A DNA stretch of 18,664 bases from an uncultured Ignavibacteriota bacterium (GTDB lineage: Bacteria; Bacteroidota; Ignavibacteria; Tepidaquicellales; Tepidaquicellaceae). Below the pieces are notes generated by a model. That model saw nothing but the letters and a program-made list of their open reading frames with translations, searched no databases and was not told the DNA's origin. Numbering within the stretch: the stretch's first letter is position 1; the number at the start of each line of letters is the position of its first letter. Location: assembly GCA_937983305.1 (NCBI GenBank), contig CALKAJ010000145.1, positions 1 to 18,664 on the forward strand. Direction: 5' to 3'. Below, piece after piece: positions 16,166 to 18,664 of this stretch. The position numbers and the translations under genes are program-made.

Positions 16166-16612
16166 TTAACTATCTACAGTAAACTCATTAAGCCAGCCCT
16201 GATTTTGTTTGTAAATTCTCGCATACAAATCTTTGTTGCCATTTTTATTAGTCTCCCAAACGACAAAGGAATTCAATATTTCGCCGGGATAAGAATTGGT
16301 TTTATAGAAACCTATAGCAGGATTGATATTCAGGTAAGAGTTGTTGGTTAAGTAAAAGCCGCTATCAAGCGCACCCGTTGTGTTTATCTTTGAGACACAA
16401 ATATTTAAAGCATTTCCATTAACTCTTTCGTAAACTAAGAACTCAAACGGAAAATTTGCATATTCATATCCGTTATCATTTCTGATTTGGAATGAAGGAT
16501 TCCTGTCATTCCCAAAAGTAAGTTTTACAGGTGTATGCTGGTATTGGGCAAAAGAGAAACTGCTCAAAAACGTGAGCATAAACAAAACCGAAAATATGAA
16601 AACCTTTTTCAT
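16166..16612 (-). CDS. N-terminal fragment of the interrupted T9SS cargo gene
   Basis: A 148-aa fragment. Residues 1-22 are a clear Sec signal peptide (KKVFIFSVLFMLTFLSSFSFAQ). The rest is beta-rich (VKLTFGNDRNPSFQI, SFVVWETNKNGNKDLYARIY), a repeat style found in propeller-like secreted proteins. It stops at TAA 16166 with no sorting domain. If made, it would be exported to the periplasm but not passed on by the T9SS. It starts 19 bp after the gene at 16632. Confidence 0.7.
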   Translation of the reverse strand: MKKVFIFSVLFMLTFLSSFSFAQYQHTPVKLTFGNDRNPSFQIRNDNGYEYANFPFEFLVYERVNGNALNICVSKINTTGALDSGFYLTNNSYLNINPAIGFYKTNSYPGEILNSFVVWETNKNGNKDLYARIYKQNQGWLNEFTVDS

Positions 16613-16631
16613 AGTTTTTAATATTTAAGAT

Positions 16632-17828
16632 TTATTTTAATAATAATAACTTCTTTGTTTCTTTGTAACTGCCTGATATCATTTGATAAAAATAGACTCC
16701 TGATGTAAGGTTGCTGCCATCGAACGTTGTTTCATAAGTGCCGGGCTGAAGTGATTCATTTACAAGGGTTGCGACTTCTTTGCCGAGGATGTCGAAAACT
16801 GTTAGCTTAACTGGATTCCGGCCTGCGCCGGAATGACAGAGCGGAATCTGAAACTTAATTTTTGTACTTGGATTGAACGGGTTAGGATAGTTCTGATACA
16901 ATGAATACGACAATGGAACCTCAGAAGATATTTTCGTAATATTTGTTAACAATGTATCGCCGTATGTGACACCGTTTATGTAACATCCCTTTAAATAGAC
17001 AAAGTATGTTGACGGAGGCGGTTCTCCAACATCAAAACTCATTATTCCAAAGTTTTTAGCATACCTGGTGTGTGCAAGCATAAGTCCGTCGTGCCTGAAG
17101 GTTTTTGTTTTTACGTTATAAGAACCAAACAACGTCATATTAGTTGTGTCCTCACACCTTGCGTAAGACCAGTGATAAACGCAACTGCTAACCTGATTGT
17201 TTAATCTTGAACTAAGACTGTCGATAATTTTATCGTTTGCATATCCAGAACAGTTCGCATTCGGGAAATAATAAAGCAGATTCGCCCTCGTGGAATCAAA
17301 CCTTACCCAGCCTGTTCCTATATCAGGAAAATTCTGCAAATAAAAATATTTATGTGCATTCATTACTGTGTCTTTCGTAATCCTTGCTTTGAACCTGTCG
17401 CCGTTGTTCGGATATGGCCAGTTCCAGTAATAGTAAACAAAGAAGTCACCTGTATGCATAGGAAAATAAGCTGCGTAGTCCATATCTTCAGCACCGCCCG
17501 TAACGGTTTTATTGATTATTTCATTATTGCCAACTATCCATCCTTTATTTTTATCAAGTAAATATATTGAGTTTAAAAGAACACCGGTAGGTAATTGCTG
17601 AGTCCGGTTCGTTCTTTTACTTGTGGAACGATAGACATCGAAATTCATTGTCCCTGCAAATATAACTTGTCCCGAGCCCTCGGGATTATTTCCGCTTATG
17701 GCAAGGGAATAAACATATCCGCCATATATGCCGTCGCATTGCTCCCACTGTGCAGAGGAATTAAGAATTAAGAAAGAAGAATTAAGAATAACAAAAAGCG
17801 TTACTAAAATTACAATTTTGGTTTTCAT
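16632..17828 (-). CDS. T9SS-secreted protein, probably chimeric
   Basis: A 398-aa protein. Residues 1-27 are a signal peptide whose core contains ILNSSFLILNSS, encoded by a heptanucleotide repeat. Residues about 28-108 look like a shortened propeller beginning (GGYVYSLAISG, IFAGT, YRSTSKRTNRTQ, NSIYLLDKNKGWIVG). The RST-N-T pattern is degenerate compared with TTNGGxNW, and only one to two units remain. Residues about 116-300 form a different domain (YFPMHTGDFFVYYYWNWPYP, FRHDGLMLAHTRYAKNFGIM) that I cannot name, with several Cys residues. Residues about 305-398 are a T9SS sorting domain (LYQNYPNPFNPSTKIKF) carrying the palindrome-derived CHSGAGRNP. The change of domain style after residue 110 suggests a fusion or deletion event. 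The function is unknown. Confidence 0.8.
   Translation of the reverse strand: MKTKIVILVTLFVILNSSFLILNSSAQWEQCDGIYGGYVYSLAISGNNPEGSGQVIFAGTMNFDVYRSTSKRTNRTQQLPTGVLLNSIYLLDKNKGWIVGNNEIINKTVTGGAEDMDYAAYFPMHTGDFFVYYYWNWPYPNNGDRFKARITKDTVMNAHKYFYLQNFPDIGTGWVRFDSTRANLLYYFPNANCSGYANDKIIDSLSSRLNNQVSSCVYHWSYARCEDTTNMTLFGSYNVKTKTFRHDGLMLAHTRYAKNFGIMSFDVGEPPPSTYFVYLKGCYINGVTYGDTLLTNITKISSEVPLSYSLYQNYPNPFNPSTKIKFQIPLCHSGAGRNPVKLTVFDILGKEVATLVNESLQPGTYETTFDGSNLTSGVYFYQMISGSYKETKKLLLLK
16815..16834. repeat. 20-bp palindrome inside a sorting-domain coding sequence (copy 2)
   Basis: ATTCCGGC-CTGC-GCCGGAAT. The stem and the in-frame position are identical to those at 15263-15282; only two loop bases differ. 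The 54-bp stretch around it (16802-16855) differs at about 3 positions from 15250-15303. Confidence 0.88.
17670..17685. repeat. Short palindrome TCCCGAG-CC-CTCGGGA in coding sequence
   Basis: A perfect 7-bp stem around 2 nt, encoding part of NNPEGSGQV near the N-terminus of the chimeric cargo protein. The TCCCGA...TCGGGA ends are the same as those of the intergenic palindrome at 15026-15058. Confidence 0.6.
17758..17792. repeat. Heptanucleotide tandem repeat in a signal-peptide coding region
   Basis: Five consecutive 7-nt units on the plus strand: GAATTAA, GAATTAA, GAAAGAA, GAATTAA, GAATAAC. Three units equal 21 nt, which gives the seven-residue period seen in ILNSSFLILNSS. Because 7 is not a multiple of 3, gain or loss of one unit would shift the frame of the gene. 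Confidence 0.75.
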
Positions 17829-18084
17829 ATGCTAAAATTAGTATTGATAATCATATTAAATGAGAATTTTGCCTTTGAAATTTTATTATCCGTTCCCGAT
17901 AGAACCCTTATTTATCTGCTCGCTTTAATATTCCACCATTCAAAAAAAATTTACATCAACACCGAACAAATTTCCCGAAGGTTTAAATTTTTTTATTACA
18001 AAGAACTTTTGTTTAGCTTAAACTAAGAAATTATTTTTATGCAATCAATGAATTTTTATTACCCTGAAAAACCTCTCATAAAAA
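17829..18084. other. AT-rich intergenic stretch, no gene recognised
   Basis: About 255 bp between the start of the cargo gene at 17828 and the terminator at 18085. I see no open frame with family resemblance on either strand and no RNA gene. It should contain the promoter of the 17828 gene, but no promoter match is convincing. Short GC-richer patches (TTCCCGATAGAACCC at 17893-17907 and TTTCCCGAAGG at 17971-17981) may be remnants of the TCCCGA-type palindromes. Confidence 0.5.
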
Positions 18085-18118
18085 AACTCCTCACTAAGCA
18101 AGAGCTTAATGAGGAGTT
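18080..18118 (-). terminator. Rho-independent terminator of the right-end T9SS gene
   Basis: AACTCCTCACTAAGC (18085-18099) pairs with GCTTAATGAGGAGTT (18104-18118). The 15-bp stem has one G-U pair and loop AAGA. On the minus strand it is followed by seven Ts (18080-18086). It sits about 25 bp after the stop codon at 18144, in the right orientation. Confidence 0.9.
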
Positions 18119-18143
18119 AAAAAAATTATTACGAAAAATGCTG

Positions 18144-18664
18144 TTATTTTACAAGCACCATTCGTTTCACTTCTGTATATTCCGCAGAATTAAATCTGTA
18201 GAAATATATTCCGCTCTTTAAGCCGCTGCCATCGAATTTATATTCATACTTGCCGGCTTTGAGTTCTTTGTTTACCAATACCGCAACTTCTCTGCCAAGC
18301 AGGTCATACACTTTAAGCTCAATGTATGCCGCCTTTGGAACATCAAATCTGATAACGGTTTCCGGGTTAAAAGGATTCGGATAGTTTGAATACAGCTTAA
18401 ATACTTCCGGAATTTCCGAGCCGAGACTGTTTATGCCAACCGTTGTTGACCAGCGAACTGTTTCCACAATCGGGTTTGAAATCGAAACCGTTACTGCACT
18501 GTCATTACCTGTACTGTCAGGACTTGTATATGCACCATTGCCCGAGCCTGTCCAGCCGCGGAAGTAATATGTTATTCCCATATTTACAACCGTGCGAGTT
18601 GTTACGCCAAAGGTGAAAGGTGCTGCGGAGTCATAAAAAATATTTCCGCCAAATGTATTTCCCT
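18144..18664 (-). CDS. T9SS cargo protein, 5' part missing beyond the window
   Basis: The frame is open to the right edge, so the N-terminus is not present; about 173 codons are visible. An ATG at 18581 is internal, since coding-like sequence continues upstream of it (for example GGNIFYDSAAPFTFGVTTRT). The visible part has a strand-rich segment (TYYFRGWTGSGNGAYTSPD) loosely like InlB B-repeat or Ig-like modules. A complete T9SS sorting domain follows (VFKLYSNYPNPFNPETVIRF, VYDLLGREVAVLVN, LKSGIYFYRF, KRMVLVK). This sorting domain is clearly more diverged in DNA than the four at 11-17 kb. The function is unknown. Confidence 0.88.
   Translation of the reverse strand, partial: GNTFGGNIFYDSAAPFTFGVTTRTVVNMGITYYFRGWTGSGNGAYTSPDSTGNDSAVTVSISNPIVETVRWSTTVGINSLGSEIPEVFKLYSNYPNPFNPETVIRFDVPKAAYIELKVYDLLGREVAVLVNKELKAGKYEYKFDGSGLKSGIYFYRFNSAEYTEVKRMVLVK

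Larger units (their letters stand above)
15080..16612 (-). pseudogene. T9SS cargo gene interrupted by one in-frame TAA
   Basis: Two adjacent open frames (16166-16612 and up to 16165-15080) are in the same reading frame, separated only by TAA at 16166-16168. The upstream part has the signal peptide but no sorting domain. The downstream part has the sorting domain but no signal peptide. Read through the stop, the product is about 510 aa: signal peptide, a beta-rich repeat region continuing across the break (WLNEFTVDS, stop, GGEQTNTQIALIN), and the T9SS sorting domain. A single base change from CAA, GAA or AAA would restore it. It is either a nonsense mutation, a strain-level mixture or an assembly error in one base. 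Confidence 0.88.

Noticed and set aside
15080..16612. Alternative genetic code with TAA as sense
   Set aside because: Several other genes in the window end at TAA in the expected place (mfd, rsmA, the nuclease and others), so a standard code fits.
17829..18221. Two plus-strand open frames of 60-65 codons
   Set aside because: Their products are AT-driven (Ile/Leu/Lys/Phe-rich) without domain resemblance. The second runs through a terminator and into the antisense of a T9SS gene.
10406..18664. The secreted-protein array as a secretion machine or defence operon
   Set aside because: All genes with recognisable ends are cargo (signal peptide plus tag). No T9SS machinery component (PorK, L, M, N, U, V or SprA type) or defence enzyme is visible.

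Overview
The window reads as the left end of a metagenomic or draft contig from a low-GC member of the Bacteroidota/Ignavibacteriota side of the FCB group, most probably an Ignavibacteria-like bacterium. The main evidence is six C-terminal type IX secretion (T9SS) sorting domains with the 'QNYPNPFNPTT...VYDILGKEV...SGIYFY' signature, the general lack of Shine-Dalgarno sequences, and housekeeping genes of bacterial type. The first 46 bases are an untrimmed Illumina TruSeq adapter with an index, so genuine sequence starts at about 47 and the left edge is a contig end.

Region 71-6667 (minus strand) is a compact housekeeping run transcribed right to left. It holds a membrane-anchored penicillin-acylase-family Ntn hydrolase, rsmA (16S rRNA dimethyladenosine transferase) and mfd (transcription-repair coupling factor), with overlapping ends that suggest one transcript. 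Region 6744-9804 (minus) has a secreted T9SS endonuclease I, a stand-alone RapZ C-terminal domain protein 10 bp upstream of it, a perfect 18-bp inverted repeat with a 38-nt loop, and a DUF4349 lipoprotein. A small four-helix membrane protein at 9909-10256 is the only plus-strand gene. It is followed by a pair of hairpins that look like a bidirectional terminator.

Region 10406-18664 (minus) is an array of secreted proteins. It contains a signal-peptide protein without a sorting domain (353 aa), two Ycf48/BNR-type beta-propeller proteins with 7 and 14 repeats, a T9SS cargo gene cut in two by one in-frame TAA, a probably chimeric T9SS cargo protein, and the C-terminal part of another T9SS protein that runs off the right end. 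The sorting-domain DNA of these neighbours is mosaic: blocks of about 115 bp are almost identical between different genes, and two copies carry the same 20-bp palindrome (ATTCCGGC-N4-GCCGGAAT) as an in-frame insertion. Other palindromes lie in the intergenic spaces and inside a coding region.

I do not see a CRISPR array, transposase, tRNA, rRNA, phage module, defence operon or a convincing new multi-gene system. The most interesting signals are the palindromic insertions and mosaicism in the secretion tags, the nonsense-interrupted cargo gene, the exact 7 and 14 propeller repeat counts, and the long inverted repeat in front of the RapZ-like gene.
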